A stretch of 64,000 nt of DNA from Mucilaginibacter corticis (lineage in GTDB: Bacteria; Bacteroidota; Bacteroidia; Sphingobacteriales; Sphingobacteriaceae), in assembly GCF_007558865.1 (NCBI RefSeq), contig NZ_VLPK01000001.1:1488001-1552000 (forward strand). Direction: 5' to 3'. The notes beneath the pieces are model-generated. The model was not told the origin of the DNA. It saw only the letters and a list, made by a program, of their open reading frames with translations, and did not search any database. The translations under genes were made by a program, and so were the position numbers. Below are positions 7,544 to 16,520 of this stretch, one piece after another (within the stretch, counting starts at the first letter, position 1; each line of letters starts with the position of its first letter).

Positions 7544-8512
7544 ATGAAAAAAAATCTAATGTTTTTAGGGCTTGCTGCGTTAGGATTGGCAAGTTGTAAT
7601 GGTGGATACAAGAAGGGTGATAACGGAATGCTCTATAATATCTATACAGACAAATCTGGCCCTAAAGTAAAAGAAGGCGACTTTATGTTGTTAAACCTGG
7701 TTATAAAAAGCGATGCCGATTCTGTATTGTTAAGCACCTATGAGCAAGGCCGCCCTACTCCAATGCTTTTGCCAAAACCACAGTTTAAAGGTGATGTTTT
7801 TGACGCCATAAAACTATTGGCTGAAGGCGATAGCGCAACTGTAAAGATCTCTGCCGACAGCATATTCAAAAAAACCCCAAAACCACCAACATTTAAAGGT
7901 AAATACGTAATTTATGATTTAAAGGTGGTTAAATTGATCCCTAAAGGAACAATGAGCGAGCCTGTGTTTCAAAGCACGATACAAAAATACATGAAAGGCT
8001 TAATGGATGCGCAAAAAGATGCAGAGCCAGCTAAGATCAAACAATACATTGACAGCAAAAAGCTTAACTTAAACAAAACCGACTCTGGTTTATACTACGT
8101 TATTAACAAGCCGGGTACCGGAGCAAACATTGCCGTTGGCGACACTGCCGTTGTAAACTACACCGGCTCATTACTTAACGGTAAAGTGTTTGACAGCAAC
8201 GTTAAAGAAGTTGCAGAAAAAGCTAAGTTAACCAACATGGCTCAAAGGCAATTTATACCTATACACCTTGTTGTTGGTATGAAAAGAGTTATCCAGGGTT
8301 GGGATGAAGGTTTATTGTTGTTAAACAAAGGTGCTAAAGCTACTTTTGTTATACCTTCAAAAATGGCTTACGGGCCACAAGGCTATGGCCCGATAGGTCC
8401 GTTTGCACCTATTACATTTGATATCGAAGTAGTAGATGTTATACATCCAAAAACACCGGCGGCGGTAGCACCGGCATTGCCTGCGGCTCCGGCGCCTACA
8501 GCTAAAAAGTAA
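7544..8512 (+). CDS. FKBP-type peptidyl-prolyl isomerase, lipoprotein
   Basis: A 322-residue lipoprotein with lipobox LASC (Cys19). Residues about 30-130 form a diverged FKBP-like or linker domain. Residues about 185-308 form a full FKBP domain (VGDTAVVNYTG, GKVFDSN, VIQGWDEGLLLL, IPSKMAYGP). It ends in an Ala/Pro-rich tail. It probably assists folding of exported proteins in the periplasm or at the membrane. The next gene is a paralogue of similar layout, indicating a local duplication. Confidence 0.9.
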   Translation: MKKNLMFLGLAALGLASCNGGYKKGDNGMLYNIYTDKSGPKVKEGDFMLLNLVIKSDADSVLLSTYEQGRPTPMLLPKPQFKGDVFDAIKLLAEGDSATVKISADSIFKKTPKPPTFKGKYVIYDLKVVKLIPKGTMSEPVFQSTIQKYMKGLMDAQKDAEPAKIKQYIDSKKLNLNKTDSGLYYVINKPGTGANIAVGDTAVVNYTGSLLNGKVFDSNVKEVAEKAKLTNMAQRQFIPIHLVVGMKRVIQGWDEGLLLLNKGAKATFVIPSKMAYGPQGYGPIGPFAPITFDIEVVDVIHPKTPAAVAPALPAAPAPTAKK

Positions 8513-8532
8513 ATTACGATTAACCAAATACA

Positions 8533-8560
8533 GCCTTCCCCTAAACAGGGAAGGCTTTTT
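8533..8560 (+). terminator. Intrinsic terminator after the first FKBP gene
   Basis: Stem GCCTTCCC/GGGAAGGC with loop CTAAACA, followed by TTTTT. The T-run ends close to the ATG of the second FKBP gene. Confidence 0.85.
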
Positions 8561-8564
8561 AATT

Positions 8565-9557
8565 ATGAAAAAATACCTTTTATTTATTTTAGTTGCCGCG
8601 TTTGCTTTAAAGGCCAGCGCGCAGGACGATTTTCAACGCAGCCCGCAGGGCACACAGTATAAATTGCTTACCCATAACACCGGAGACAGGATTAAAGTAG
8701 GCGATGTGGTTACTTTTAACGTGATCCAAAAAACAGATAAGGATTCTGTTCTTTACAGCAGTTTTGAAGCAGGGAAGCCGGCACAAAGGCAAGTGCAACA
8801 AACCGGCGACCCGATGATGGAAGTATTGCAGTTGATGACCGTTAAGGATAGTGCCATCATCCGTATTCCGACCGATTCGATTTTTAAGGATCAGGAAGAC
8901 AAGCGCCCGCCGTTTTTCCCAAAAGGCAGTAACCTGCTGTTTATTATGAAGATTGAAAAAGTGCAGTCATTAGCCGAAGCTATGGCCGATAGAGACAAGG
9001 CTATGGCGGCAGAAAAAGAAGCAGTCGTTAAAAAGCAAGCCGAAGAATCAGGCATCATTGATAAATACGTAGCCGACAATAAACTGATAGTAAAAACAAC
9101 GCCATCAGGATTAAAATATAAGATCACCCAACCAAGCCTTAAACCTAAACCGCTTGCCGGCGATACCGTTTTCGTAAATTACGTTGGCCGCAGGCTAGAT
9201 GGTAAAGTATTCGACTCAAGTATTGAAACTGCAGCAAAAGAAGCTAACCTGCAACAGCCCGGCCGTGTTTATGAGCCTATTAAATTTGCGCTTGGCGCAC
9301 AAGGTGTTATCCCGGGTTGGGAAGAAGGTTTGCTTTTATTGAATGAGGGTTCAAAAGCCACGTTTATCATCCCATCAAAATTGGCCTATGGCGAGAGGCA
9401 GTCAGGCCCTGATCTTCCACCGTTCAGCACTTTAATATTTGATGTTGAGCTGGTAAAAGTGATACGGGTTAAGCATGCGCCGACAGTCGCACCGTCAACA
9501 ACGGTAAAGAAAACAACCACCGTTAAAAAATCGGTCACAACCAAAAAGAAACAATAA
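8565..9557 (+). CDS. FKBP-type peptidyl-prolyl isomerase, secreted paralogue
   Basis: A 330-residue protein with a cleavable signal peptide (LFILVAAFALKASAQ) instead of a lipobox. It has an N-terminal half resembling the previous gene's, a lysine-rich central helix (about 140-170) and a C-terminal FKBP domain (GDTVFVNYVGRRLDGKVFDS, GVIPGWEEGLLLL, IPSKLAYGER). The tail is Lys/Thr-rich (repeated TTVKK). It is likely periplasmic. A terminator separates it from the first FKBP gene, so the paralogues may be expressed at different levels. Confidence 0.9.
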   Translation: MKKYLLFILVAAFALKASAQDDFQRSPQGTQYKLLTHNTGDRIKVGDVVTFNVIQKTDKDSVLYSSFEAGKPAQRQVQQTGDPMMEVLQLMTVKDSAIIRIPTDSIFKDQEDKRPPFFPKGSNLLFIMKIEKVQSLAEAMADRDKAMAAEKEAVVKKQAEESGIIDKYVADNKLIVKTTPSGLKYKITQPSLKPKPLAGDTVFVNYVGRRLDGKVFDSSIETAAKEANLQQPGRVYEPIKFALGAQGVIPGWEEGLLLLNEGSKATFIIPSKLAYGERQSGPDLPPFSTLIFDVELVKVIRVKHAPTVAPSTTVKKTTTVKKSVTTKKKQ

Positions 9558-9562
9558 GGAGA

Positions 9563-9594
9563 AAGCCTTTCGATTATACCGAAAGGCTTTTTTA
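9563..9594 (+). terminator. Intrinsic terminator after the second FKBP gene
   Basis: Stem AGCCTTTCG/CGAAAGGCT with a short loop and TTTTTTT run. The T-run leads straight into the tatD promoter. Confidence 0.88.
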
Positions 9595-9600
9595 ATTTTG
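9593..9600 (+). promoter_or_regulatory. -7 box of the tatD-family gene
   Basis: TAATTTTG, ending 4 nt before the ATG, so the mRNA would be leaderless or nearly so. Confidence 0.5.
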
Positions 9601-9604
9601 CAGG

Positions 9605-10372
9605 ATGATATTAACTGACACGCATACACACTTATATTACCAACAGGATAATGAAAAACGGGCCGCACTGATACAGCGCTGCCTGGATAATGATGTCAAG
9701 CGCCTGTTCCTGCCAAATGTTGATGCCGCGTCAGTACCGCAGGTTTTTGACCTGGTAAAAGAATATCCGGAGATGTGTTTCCCCATGCTGGGGATGCACC
9801 CTTGTTCAGTTAAGGATGGCTGGGAAGAAGAGCTGGCCATTATCCGCGACAGTAAAAAAGATCATACCATATATGCCATTGGCGAGATCGGGATCGACCT
9901 GTATTGGGACAAAACCACTTTAGCCATACAGGTTGAAGCCTTTAGGCAGCAGATCAACTGGGCAAAGTCCTTAAAGCTGCCCATTGTGATCCATTGCCGC
10001 GAAGCTTTTGACGAGGTGTTTGAGGTACTGGAGCAGGAAAATGACGACGACCTGCATGGCATATTCCATTGCTTTACCGGCAATGCCGAGCAGGCGCAAC
10101 GCGCCATTAACCTTGGGTTTTACCTGGGGATTGGCGGCGTAGTTACTTATAAAAATGGCGGGCTTGATAAAATTTTACCCCAATTTGATTTAAGCCATAT
10201 CGTTTTAGAAACAGATTCTCCGTATCTTTCACCCGTTCCGCACAGGGGGAAACCCAATGAGAGTTCTTATTTGATCTATGTTGCTCAAAAAGTAGCAGAC
10301 CTATATCAAACAGATATACAAACAGTAGCCAATATAACAACCGCCAATTCCAAACAAATATTTGGTGTGTGA
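9605..10372 (+). CDS. TatD family metal-dependent hydrolase
   Basis: A 255-residue TIM-barrel metallohydrolase. TatD proteins are described as 3'-5' exonucleases or D-tyrosyl-tRNA-related deacylases. Metal-ligand motifs are DTHTHLY at the N-terminus, GEIGIDLY (Glu ligand), IHCREA, IFHCFTGN and LETDSPYL. It starts immediately after a terminator and promoter and is followed by asparaginase 33 bp downstream. Confidence 0.93.
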   Translation: MILTDTHTHLYYQQDNEKRAALIQRCLDNDVKRLFLPNVDAASVPQVFDLVKEYPEMCFPMLGMHPCSVKDGWEEELAIIRDSKKDHTIYAIGEIGIDLYWDKTTLAIQVEAFRQQINWAKSLKLPIVIHCREAFDEVFEVLEQENDDDLHGIFHCFTGNAEQAQRAINLGFYLGIGGVVTYKNGGLDKILPQFDLSHIVLETDSPYLSPVPHRGKPNESSYLIYVAQKVADLYQTDIQTVANITTANSKQIFGV

Positions 10373-10405
10373 GGATAAATTTAATTATCGTATAATTCTG
10401 ATTTA

Positions 10406-11425
10406 ATGAGCCAGATACTCATCATCTATACCGGTGGTACAATTGGCATGATGTCCGATCCTGTAACCAAAGTGCTCAAGCCTATAAACTTTGAGCAAAT
10501 AATGGATAACGTGCCCGAACTGGAAAAGCTTAACTGTAAAATTAAAGTGCACTCGTTCGAAGAGATCATCGATTCGTCAAATATGAACCCTGAGATCTGG
10601 AGCGAGCTGGCCGGTTTGATCGAATCGCACTATGACGATGTTGACGGCTTTGTGATCCTTCATGGCTCTGATACCATGGCCTACACCGCGTCGGCATTAA
10701 GCTTTATGTTGGAGAACCTGGCCAAGCCGGTGATCTTTACCGGGTCGCAATTGCCTATCAGCGCCATCCGTACGGATGCCAAGGAAAACCTGATGACCGC
10801 CATAGAGATAGCCAATGCCAAGAAGAACGACCGTGCGCGCGTGCCCGAGGTTTGTATATACTTTGATTACAAGCTTTTCAGGGGCAACCGCTCGTTCAAA
10901 TACAACTCATCCAAATTTGAGGCCTTCCGGTCTCCTAATTACCCTATACTGGCCGAGTCGGGGGTACACCTGCGCTTTAGTGTAAATGATATCAGGCGCC
11001 CCGGCGAAGAACCATTTGTGCTGCATAAAAACCTGGTGAACGAGGTAGCGGTGTTGAAGCTGTACCCGGGCATCAGCCCTACGGTAGTGGCGGCAACCTT
11101 GAATGCCGATGTGCGCGGCATAGTAATGGAAACATTCGGCGCCGGCAACACCACAACCGACCAATGGTTTATTGACCTGCTAAAAGATGCCATAGACAGC
11201 GGCAAGGTGATCCTGGATATCTCGCAATGTAAGGTGGGCACCGTAGAGCTGGGCCGTTACGAAACCAGCAAGCAACTAAAAGACATCGGTGTAGCCAATG
11301 GTTACGATATGACCTTTGAAGCAGCCGTAACCAAGATGATGTACCTGCTTGGCCAGTTAGATGATCCTAAAGAAGTAAAGCGCTTGTTAGAGGTTGATCT
11401 GCGGGGTGAGCTGACGGTATCATAA
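10406..11425 (+). CDS. ansA: Type I L-asparaginase
   Basis: Hydrolyses L-asparagine to aspartate and ammonia. The first catalytic Thr is in IYTGGTIGM near residue 12, and the second motif LHGSDTMAYTA with the Thr-Asp pair is at about 88-98. The 339-residue length, without a signal peptide, fits a cytoplasmic type I enzyme rather than a periplasmic type II. It is probably co-transcribed with the upstream TatD-family gene. Confidence 0.93.
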   Translation: MSQILIIYTGGTIGMMSDPVTKVLKPINFEQIMDNVPELEKLNCKIKVHSFEEIIDSSNMNPEIWSELAGLIESHYDDVDGFVILHGSDTMAYTASALSFMLENLAKPVIFTGSQLPISAIRTDAKENLMTAIEIANAKKNDRARVPEVCIYFDYKLFRGNRSFKYNSSKFEAFRSPNYPILAESGVHLRFSVNDIRRPGEEPFVLHKNLVNEVAVLKLYPGISPTVVAATLNADVRGIVMETFGAGNTTTDQWFIDLLKDAIDSGKVILDISQCKVGTVELGRYETSKQLKDIGVANGYDMTFEAAVTKMMYLLGQLDDPKEVKRLLEVDLRGELTVS

Positions 11426-11452
11426 ACGTGATGTTTGCCTACCCACTCATGG

Positions 11453-11565
11453 TGTACCACGGCGAGTGTGTAACAGTTGGAATATTTGGTACACCTGTTT
11501 TTGCAATACGCTGGTAATAAATCAGTTAATTTCCAACCTCGGACTTCATGATACAGTTTGATACA
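11453..11565. repeat. Dispersed array of TGTRNCA heptamers (copy 1)
   Basis: Heptamers: TGTACCA 11453-11459 and TGTAACA 11469-11475 on the forward strand. Reverse-strand copies are at 11487-11493, 11549-11555 and 11559-11565. The last two are exactly 10 bp apart, and 11487 to 11559 is 72 bp. The copy at 50434-50546 has the same 10-bp and 72-bp spacing in the opposite orientation. The region is non-coding between convergent genes. Confidence 0.6.
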
Positions 11566-11650
11566 CCTTTTTATAAATTTTAGGCGAATTTGGCACGTCA
11601 CTCCATCCAGCGGAGACTGGAAAAAGATCAGCTAAATCATTTTGTTTGAG

Positions 11651-11968
11651 CTACCCTCCAAACCCGTAATCACGCTCCACCTTACAGATCCTCACTTTAT
11701 AGCTGCTATACCATTTTTCGCGACCATATTTTTGTGCCATCAGGTGGTCGGCATTGGCTTTCCAGTTACGAATGGCTTCTAATGATTGCCAGTAAGAAAT
11801 CGTAATACCGATCTCATTTCGGGCCGATTCGATGCCCAAATAACCTTCCTGCTGTTTGGCCAGTTCGTCCATCGCATCGTCCATGGCGGCATAGCCATTG
11901 TCGCCTTCAGTGCGGATAGAAGTAAATATTACGGCGTAATAGGGTGACTTCGGGGTTTGGGCTATCAT
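11651..11968 (-). CDS. Antibiotic biosynthesis monooxygenase (ABM) domain protein
   Basis: A 105-residue dimeric alpha/beta-barrel type protein of the ABM superfamily. Characteristic parts are YYAVIFTSIR, YLGIESARNEIGITISYW and SLEAIRNWKANADH. Members act as small monooxygenases or stress-related proteins, and this subgroup has no assigned substrate. The ATG at 11968 is chosen because the longer N-terminus (IHKIILNPH) is unlike the family. It is isolated between two repeat regions. Confidence 0.85.
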   Translation of the reverse strand: MIAQTPKSPYYAVIFTSIRTEGDNGYAAMDDAMDELAKQQEGYLGIESARNEIGITISYWQSLEAIRNWKANADHLMAQKYGREKWYSSYKVRICKVERDYGFGG

Positions 11969-12052
11969 TGTTTGATGTATAAGTGTTATGCAAATGTGCG
12001 GATTTAGAATTATTTTATGAATAGTTACGATAATCACTTCCTTTCTGTCCCG

Positions 12053-12170
12053 GCGTCATCGCGAACGAGCCCGCCTGCCGGTGGGCAGGGTACGAGTGTG
12101 GCGATCTCTACGCGATAGATAGCCCATAACCTATCGTGTAGAGATCGCCACGCTACGCTCGCGATGACGC
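12053..12170. repeat. REP-like palindromic element, copy 1
   Basis: Arms begin GCGTCATCGCGA and end TCGCGATGACGC, with inner arms GTGGCGATCTCTACGCGATA and its near complement. This copy has about 20 extra bases after GAACGAG that are themselves palindromic (CCTGCCGGTGGGCAGG). The second copy at 13228-13325 lacks them. The gap 11969-12278 holds this element and otherwise only AT-rich DNA. Confidence 0.85.
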
Positions 12171-12278
12171 ATGGTTTAAATGCTGTAGGGGCTTCCAACC
12201 TTTTTTGATTTATTAAACTACTTTAATTTTATTACGGCTGTGACCCGGTTTCTTTGCTATACATTAAAACATAAGAAA

Positions 12279-12632
12279 ATGATCACATCAGTTGAAGAAA
12301 TGATTGAGCGGTACGTATCCGCATGGAATGAGCAAAGTTTGGCGGCCTATAAAACCGCGTTCGCAGAGTGTTGGGCACCCGAAGCCCTGTACACCGACCC
12401 TAATTTTGAATTGATAAAAGGCGTAGATGGCATTTCAGGCCTGGCCCAGAAATCGCTTGAAATGATCCCAAGCCGCACCTTTAAAATACTGACCCAGCCC
12501 GACTACCACCACCACGTTGGCCGGTATAACTGGCAGGGGCAATTTCCGGAAGGCGCCAGGGATGGGTTTGACTATTTTGAGTTTAATGATAAATTTCAGA
12601 TCACACGTTTGGTAAGTTTCTTTAACTTGTAA
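12279..12632 (+). CDS. SnoaL-like/NTF2-fold protein
   Basis: A 117-residue protein of the nuclear transport factor 2 fold: N-terminal helix EEMIERYVSAWNEQ, then AECWAPEALYTDPNFELIKGVDGI, then a strand-rich C-terminus. Such domains serve as small enzymes or ligand-binding proteins, and no catalytic residue pattern identifies a substrate here. The ATG at 12279 is chosen over an upstream in-frame one as it fits the family N-terminus. A Crp/Fnr regulator gene begins 1 bp after its stop, so the two are co-transcribed. Confidence 0.85.
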   Translation: MITSVEEMIERYVSAWNEQSLAAYKTAFAECWAPEALYTDPNFELIKGVDGISGLAQKSLEMIPSRTFKILTQPDYHHHVGRYNWQGQFPEGARDGFDYFEFNDKFQITRLVSFFNL

Positions 12633-12633
12633 A

Positions 12634-13203
12634 ATGTTTGAATCCATTCTCGCCAATTTTGCCATGCATATTGCGCTTAACAGCGCCGAAACAGCTATTA
12701 TTTGCACCAGATTGCAGCAAAAAACAGTTAAAAAGAACGCGGTTCTATTATCCGCAGGCGAGGTTTGCCGGAATATTTATTTTGTGCACTCCGGCTGCCT
12801 GCGGATCTTTAACCGTGATAAGGAAGGCGGCGAACATAACATCCTGTTTTGCCCTGAAAACTGGTGGGCTGTTGATATTGCCAGTTTTTCAGGCCAGGCC
12901 CCATCCTTTTATGCCATTAGCGCCCTTGAAGAAACGGAAGTATTTTATTTGCGCTACGCGGACCTGGAAGAATTGTATATAGAAATACCCAAGTTAGAAC
13001 GCTTTTTCAGGATCCTGACGCAAAATGGATTTAATTTATTCCAGCGGCGTATCAATGCCAACCTGTCCCGCTCTGCCGAAGAACGTTATGCCATGTTCCG
13101 GAAACTGTACCCTAAATTAGAACAGCGCATAGCCCAAAAGCACATCGCGGCTTACCTGGGTATAACGCCGGTATTTTTAAGTATTATACGGAAAAAGAAA
13201 TAA
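12634..13203 (+). CDS. Crp/Fnr family transcriptional regulator
   Basis: A 189-residue regulator with an N-terminal cyclic-nucleotide-binding-like beta barrel (VLLSAGEVCRNIYFVHSGCLRIF, about 30-60). A dimerisation helix is followed by a C-terminal winged helix (RSAEERYAMF, HIAAYLGITPVFLSIIRKK). The absence of N-terminal cysteine clusters argues against an oxygen-sensing Fnr. It is coupled to the NTF2-like gene upstream, which it may control or share a signal with. A second gene of this type is at 24124-24696. Confidence 0.9.
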   Translation: MFESILANFAMHIALNSAETAIICTRLQQKTVKKNAVLLSAGEVCRNIYFVHSGCLRIFNRDKEGGEHNILFCPENWWAVDIASFSGQAPSFYAISALEETEVFYLRYADLEELYIEIPKLERFFRILTQNGFNLFQRRINANLSRSAEERYAMFRKLYPKLEQRIAQKHIAAYLGITPVFLSIIRKKK

Positions 13204-13227
13204 GTAGCTTGTGTAGCAATACCCCGA

Positions 13228-13325
13228 GCGTCATCGCGAACGAGGTACGAGTGTGGCGATCTCTGCGCGACAGGTAAACTGTAGACCTATCGTGTAGAGA
13301 TCGCCACACTACGCTCGCGATGACG
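13228..13325. repeat. REP-like palindromic element, copy 2
   Basis: Same outer arms GCGTCATCGCGA/TCGCGATGACG and inner GTGGCGATCTCT/AGAGATCGCCAC as copy 1. The two copies bracket the NTF2-like and Crp/Fnr genes. Confidence 0.85.
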
Positions 13326-13348
13326 TGGTAGTGAGGGGGTGTATGAAC

Positions 13349-13383
13349 AAAAAGGCTGATGATCATCCAATCATCAGCCTTTA
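13349..13383. terminator. Bidirectional hairpin between the Crp/Fnr gene and gcvP
   Basis: Stem AAAGGCTGATGA/TCATCAGCCTTT with loop TCATCCAA, A-run on the left and T-rich on the right. It could serve both convergent units. Confidence 0.8.
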
Positions 13384-13418
13384 TCAATTATTCCATCCGC
13401 ACATTTGCATATCCACGC

Positions 13419-13436
13419 TCCCGATAGCTATCGGGA
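13419..13436. repeat. Perfect 18-bp palindrome near gcvP 3' end
   Basis: TCCCGATAGCTATCGGGA, fully self-complementary, 13 bp beyond the gcvP stop. It has no T-run, so it looks more like a dispersed palindromic word than a terminator. Confidence 0.7.
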
Positions 13437-13449
13437 TGCACATCAAAAA

Positions 13450-16359
13450 TCACGTTCCGTATTCCGGCGTGGTTACTTCTGTTTCTTCAAACTCGTATTC
13501 GGTTAATGGCGGGCATGAACAGATCAGCGTCCTATCGCCGTAGGTATCATTAACCCGACCTACTGATGGCCAGAATTTGTAAGCGGCCACATAAGGCAGC
13601 GGGAAGGCTGCTTTTTGGCGGCTGTATGGGCGCTCCCACTCATTGCCGGTTACGGTTGCAACCGTGTGTGGCGCGTTTTTAAGCGGGTTATCTGTTTTGT
13701 CCGACTCGCCTTTTTCTATTGCGGCAATTTCTTTACGGATAGCTATCATGGCATCGCAGAAGCGGTCAAGCTCATGCTTAGGCTCAGACTCGGTCGGCTC
13801 AACCATTACCGTGCCCGCAACCGGGAACGATACTGTCGGCGCGTGGAAACCATAGTCCATTAAGCGTTTGGCAATATCAACCACCTCAATACCTGCTGAT
13901 TTAAACGAGCGACAATCCAATATCATTTCGTGCGCGCAACGGCCATGCGATCCGGTATATAACACCGGGTAATGGTTTTCTAAGCGTGCTTTAATATAGT
14001 TGGCATTTAATATGGCATAACGGGTAGCGTTGGTTAAACCATCAGGACCCATCATGGCAATATAAGCGTGCGATATGATCAGGATAGAGGCAGATCCCCA
14101 TGGCGCTGCCGATACCGCGTGGATAGCTTTACCATTATCAATATCAACCACGGCATGTCCAGGTAAATAAGGTACCAGGTGTTTGGCTACGCCGATAGGG
14201 CCCATACCCGGGCCGCCGCCACCGTGAGGGATACAAAATGTTTTATGCAGGTTTAAGTGGCAAACGTCGGCCCCGATAGTTGCCGGGCTGGTTAAACCAA
14301 CCTGCGCGTTCATATTCGCGCCGTCCATATATACCTGGCCGCCATTATCATGAATGATCTGGCAGATATCAATGATAGATTCTTCAAACACACCATGGGT
14401 TGACGGGTAGGTCACCATCAGGCATGAAAGATCGTCTTTATGTTCGTCAGCTTTAGCTTTCAAATCGGCTACGTCAATGTTACCATTGTCATCGCATTTA
14501 ACAACAATGATCTTCATGCCGGCCATAGCTGCCGATGCAGGGTTAGTACCATGTGCAGATGAAGGGATCAATACGATATTTCGGTGATGGTCGCCGCGGT
14601 CATGATGATAAGCGCGGATAACCATTAAACCGGCATACTCGCCCTGCGCACCAGCGTTTGGCTGCAGGCTCATGGCCGCAAAACCGGTGATCTCACTTAA
14701 CCAGCGGTTCAGCTCATCAAACAATTGCATGTAACCGCCTGTTTGGTCGGTTGGTGCAAATGGGTGCATGCGGCTAAACTCGGCCCAGGTAACAGGTACC
14801 ATTTCGGTAGTAGCATTTAGTTTCATGGTACATGAACCTAAGGCTATCATCGAGTGGCAAAGCGACAGATCTTTAGTTTCTAAAGATTTGATATAACGCA
14901 GCATTTCATGTTCTGAATGGTGCGTGTTAAATATAGCATGTGTTAAATACGCTGATGTACGTTGCAGGTCGGCAGGGATAACGGTAGTAATATTAGCCTG
15001 TAATCCATCAAAATCAACGTCATTAATGGTTTTGCCTTTTACTTTGGCAAACAGGCGTACCAGTGTTTTTATATCCTCCGGCGATGTGGTTTCATCTACA
15101 GAGATGGTTACTATTGATCCGTTATAATTTAAGTTAACCTCGTTATTTAACGCTTCTGAGTGGATAGGGCCAACCAGATCGCCCAAGTCAAACTTAACGG
15201 TATCAAAATAATTGTCGTTAAGCTGTTTGTAACCTAAGCCCTCTAAACTTTGGCTTAACAAAATAGCCAAGCCATGCACACGTTCCGCTATCAGTTTTAA
15301 GCCTTGCGGACCATGATAAACCGAATACATACCGGCCATAATAGCCAGTAATGCCTGCGCGGTACAAATGTTTGAGGTAGCTTTATCCCTACGGATATGC
15401 TGCTCGCGGGTTTGTAGCGCCATGCGCAGAGCGTAATTGCCCGCGCTGTCAATAGTAACCCCTATGATACGGCCCGGGATAGAGCGTTTGTACTCTTCTT
15501 TTGTAGCAAAATAAGCAGCATGCGGACCGCCAAAGCCCATTGGTACACCAAAACGCTGGGTTGAACCTACCACGATATCGGCACCCCACTCGCCCGGAGG
15601 CGTTAGTAGCACCAGGCTCATAATGTCGGCTACAACCGTGGTTTTGATACCTTTTTCATGACCTTTGGCTACAAAGCCGGTATAGTTATAAACCTGTCCG
15701 TTGCCGGCAGGGTATTGTATAATGGCGCCAAACATATCGTCAGTCAGTTCAACCGTACGGTGATCGCCAATTTGCAGGGTAATGCCGTAAGGCTGTGCCC
15801 GGGTTTTTAAAATATCTATAGTTTGCGGGAAAACTTCTTCTGATACGAAGAAGGTTTTTGCATCTTCTTTTTTACGCAGCGTGTACTGCATAAACATGGC
15901 TTCGGCAGCCGCGGTACCTTCGTCTAACAACGAGGCGTTGGCAATTTCCATCCCGGTTAAATCGACAACCATGGTCTGGAAGTTTAACAGTGCCTGTAAA
16001 CGGCCCTGCGCTATCTCTGCCTGATAGGGAGTGTACTGCGTGTACCATCCGGGATTCTCTAAAATATTGCGTTGGATAACGCCCGGCACAATTACATCAT
16101 AATATCCCTGGCCAATATAGCTGCGGAAAACTTTATTTTTTGAAGCGGTTTCTTTTAGATCTTTAAGGTAATTAAACTCGCTTTTGGCGGCCGGCAGGTT
16201 CAGTGGTTTTTTTAACCTGATCTTTGCCGGTACTGTTTGCGCTATCAGTTCGTCAAGGGTGTCAACGCCTGTAGCTTTAAGCATTTCTGCGGTATCCGCA
16301 TCGCCGGGCGCAATGTGCCTGCCCTCAAATTTCTCTTCGTACTTGGTGTTTAATTTCAT
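13450..16359 (-). CDS. gcvP: Glycine dehydrogenase (decarboxylating), glycine cleavage P protein
   Basis: PLP enzyme that decarboxylates glycine and passes the aminomethyl group to lipoylated H protein. At 969 residues it is the single-chain form with both halves fused. The PLP-lysine region is [18 protein letters not shown] in the C-terminal half, and GQGYYD and the [19 protein letters not shown] segment lie near the N-terminus. The ATG at 16359 is preferred over one 10 codons upstream, and an AAGGAGG sequence sits just before it, unusual in this window. It is divergent from an Lrp/AsnC regulator, a plausible controller. The other cleavage genes are not in the window. Confidence 0.97.
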   Translation of the reverse strand: MKLNTKYEEKFEGRHIAPGDADTAEMLKATGVDTLDELIAQTVPAKIRLKKPLNLPAAKSEFNYLKDLKETASKNKVFRSYIGQGYYDVIVPGVIQRNILENPGWYTQYTPYQAEIAQGRLQALLNFQTMVVDLTGMEIANASLLDEGTAAAEAMFMQYTLRKKEDAKTFFVSEEVFPQTIDILKTRAQPYGITLQIGDHRTVELTDDMFGAIIQYPAGNGQVYNYTGFVAKGHEKGIKTTVVADIMSLVLLTPPGEWGADIVVGSTQRFGVPMGFGGPHAAYFATKEEYKRSIPGRIIGVTIDSAGNYALRMALQTREQHIRRDKATSNICTAQALLAIMAGMYSVYHGPQGLKLIAERVHGLAILLSQSLEGLGYKQLNDNYFDTVKFDLGDLVGPIHSEALNNEVNLNYNGSIVTISVDETTSPEDIKTLVRLFAKVKGKTINDVDFDGLQANITTVIPADLQRTSAYLTHAIFNTHHSEHEMLRYIKSLETKDLSLCHSMIALGSCTMKLNATTEMVPVTWAEFSRMHPFAPTDQTGGYMQLFDELNRWLSEITGFAAMSLQPNAGAQGEYAGLMVIRAYHHDRGDHHRNIVLIPSSAHGTNPASAAMAGMKIIVVKCDDNGNIDVADLKAKADEHKDDLSCLMVTYPSTHGVFEESIIDICQIIHDNGGQVYMDGANMNAQVGLTSPATIGADVCHLNLHKTFCIPHGGGGPGMGPIGVAKHLVPYLPGHAVVDIDNGKAIHAVSAAPWGSASILIISHAYIAMMGPDGLTNATRYAILNANYIKARLENHYPVLYTGSHGRCAHEMILDCRSFKSAGIEVVDIAKRLMDYGFHAPTVSFPVAGTVMVEPTESEPKHELDRFCDAMIAIRKEIAAIEKGESDKTDNPLKNAPHTVATVTGNEWERPYSRQKAAFPLPYVAAYKFWPSVGRVNDTYGDRTLICSCPPLTEYEFEETEVTTPEYGT

Positions 16360-16386
16360 GCCTGCCTCCTTAATAATTATCCCTGC

Positions 16387-16394
16387 CAAAGTTA
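16387..16394 (-). promoter_or_regulatory. -7 box of gcvP
   Basis: TAACTTTG on the reverse strand, 27 nt upstream of the gcvP ATG. The 120-bp divergent region to the Lrp gene is strongly AT-rich, as expected for an Lrp-family binding region. Confidence 0.5.
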
Positions 16395-16520
16395 CTAAAT
16401 AAAGATTTTTTATTACAGATAGACATTTATATTGGTAAATTTTTCTGTAAAAGTTTATATTTTTATAAAAAAAATCTTAATACACAGGCATTCATTAATA
16501 AAAGCAGAAAAATTATCCTG

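Noticed and set aside
11302..11601. Open frame overlapping the end of asparaginase and the heptamer array
   Set aside because: It covers the 3' end of a confident gene antisense and then repeat DNA.
13184..13387. Open frame of 67 codons after the Crp/Fnr gene
   Set aside because: It reads through the REP-like palindrome, and the apparent protein is a by-product of the repeat.
16360..16520. Glycine riboswitch before gcvP
   Set aside because: The leader between the -7 box and ATG is only 27 nt and the region shows no paired glycine aptamer.
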